Source of the DNA: Dendrolimus kikuchii | Lineage: Eukaryota; Arthropoda; Insecta; Lepidoptera; Lasiocampidae | NCBI GenBank assembly: GCA_019925095.2 | Contig: CM034407.1 | Span: forward strand, 2,238,710-2,302,709 | Length of the DNA: 64,000 nucleotides | Direction: 5' to 3' | The notes under the pieces: model-generated | Told to the model about the DNA's origin: nothing | The model's database searches: none | The model's input: the letters and a program-made list of their open reading frames with translations, nothing else | Shown here: positions 63,983-64,000 of the stretch, piece by piece | How positions within the stretch are numbered: position 1 is the first letter of the stretch | Layout of the letters: each line of letters opens with the position of its first letter | Program-made: the position numbers and the translations under genes

Positions 63983-64000
63983 TTTTGATGGAGAATTAGT

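Overview
This is a eukaryotic, AT-rich window from a lepidopteran (moth or butterfly) nuclear genome. The evidence is the spliced gene structure, several tRNA-headed SINEs, a roughly 310-bp SINE-like family carrying the motif GTCGTAAGAGGCGAC, RTE-, Jockey-, CR1- and R1-type LINE tails, Helitrons ending in CTAG, and hAT and mariner relics. I saw no prokaryotic features, CRISPR array, rRNA or genuine tRNA gene.

I reconstruct one intact host gene, on the minus strand. Its six coding exons (63982-62503, 44252-44185, 32785-32627, 29067-28903, 15551-15450, 13303-13118) are in phase, all have GT..AG junctions, and add up to 2160 nt (719 residues plus stop). It begins with a signal peptide, continues with a long Lys/Glu-rich region, and ends with short exons rich in His, Gly, Lys and Glu. 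It is probably a secreted, possibly metal-binding or matrix/cuticle protein; I cannot name the family. About 50 kb of intron lies between the exons and is almost entirely transposon debris.

Region by region: 1-13 kb lies downstream of the gene and holds LINE, SINE, Helitron, LTR and MITE fragments, including a 3.2-kb LINE with endonuclease and reverse transcriptase inserted in a SINE (3639-6871). At 13.3-14.2 kb the 3' splice site and start of the last exon are amplified into a 123-bp tandem array. At 18.6-18.95 kb, on the plus strand, an exon resembling the N-terminal Hook domain of Girdin/CCDC88 sits inside a LINE fragment. At 33.5-35 kb there is a broken mariner. At 41-42.8 kb an old LINE relic is split by a hAT MITE. 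At 44.3-45.7 kb there is an R1-type LINE 3' end. At 48.8-49.9 and 58.9-59.9 kb two related LTRs are interrupted by RTE-type tails. At 53.3-54.0 kb there is a 178-bp tandem repeat, at 55.7-56.2 kb a 200-bp-arm foldback, and at 58.0-58.7 kb a hAT MITE with a perfect 8-bp target duplication.

The most notable observations are the splice-acceptor/exon-start minisatellite with an in-frame 41-codon period, the displaced Girdin-like exon, two abutting long perfect hairpins sharing a GTAG loop, and the many nested insertions datable by target-site duplications (TSDs). All family names rest on motif recognition; no search was run.
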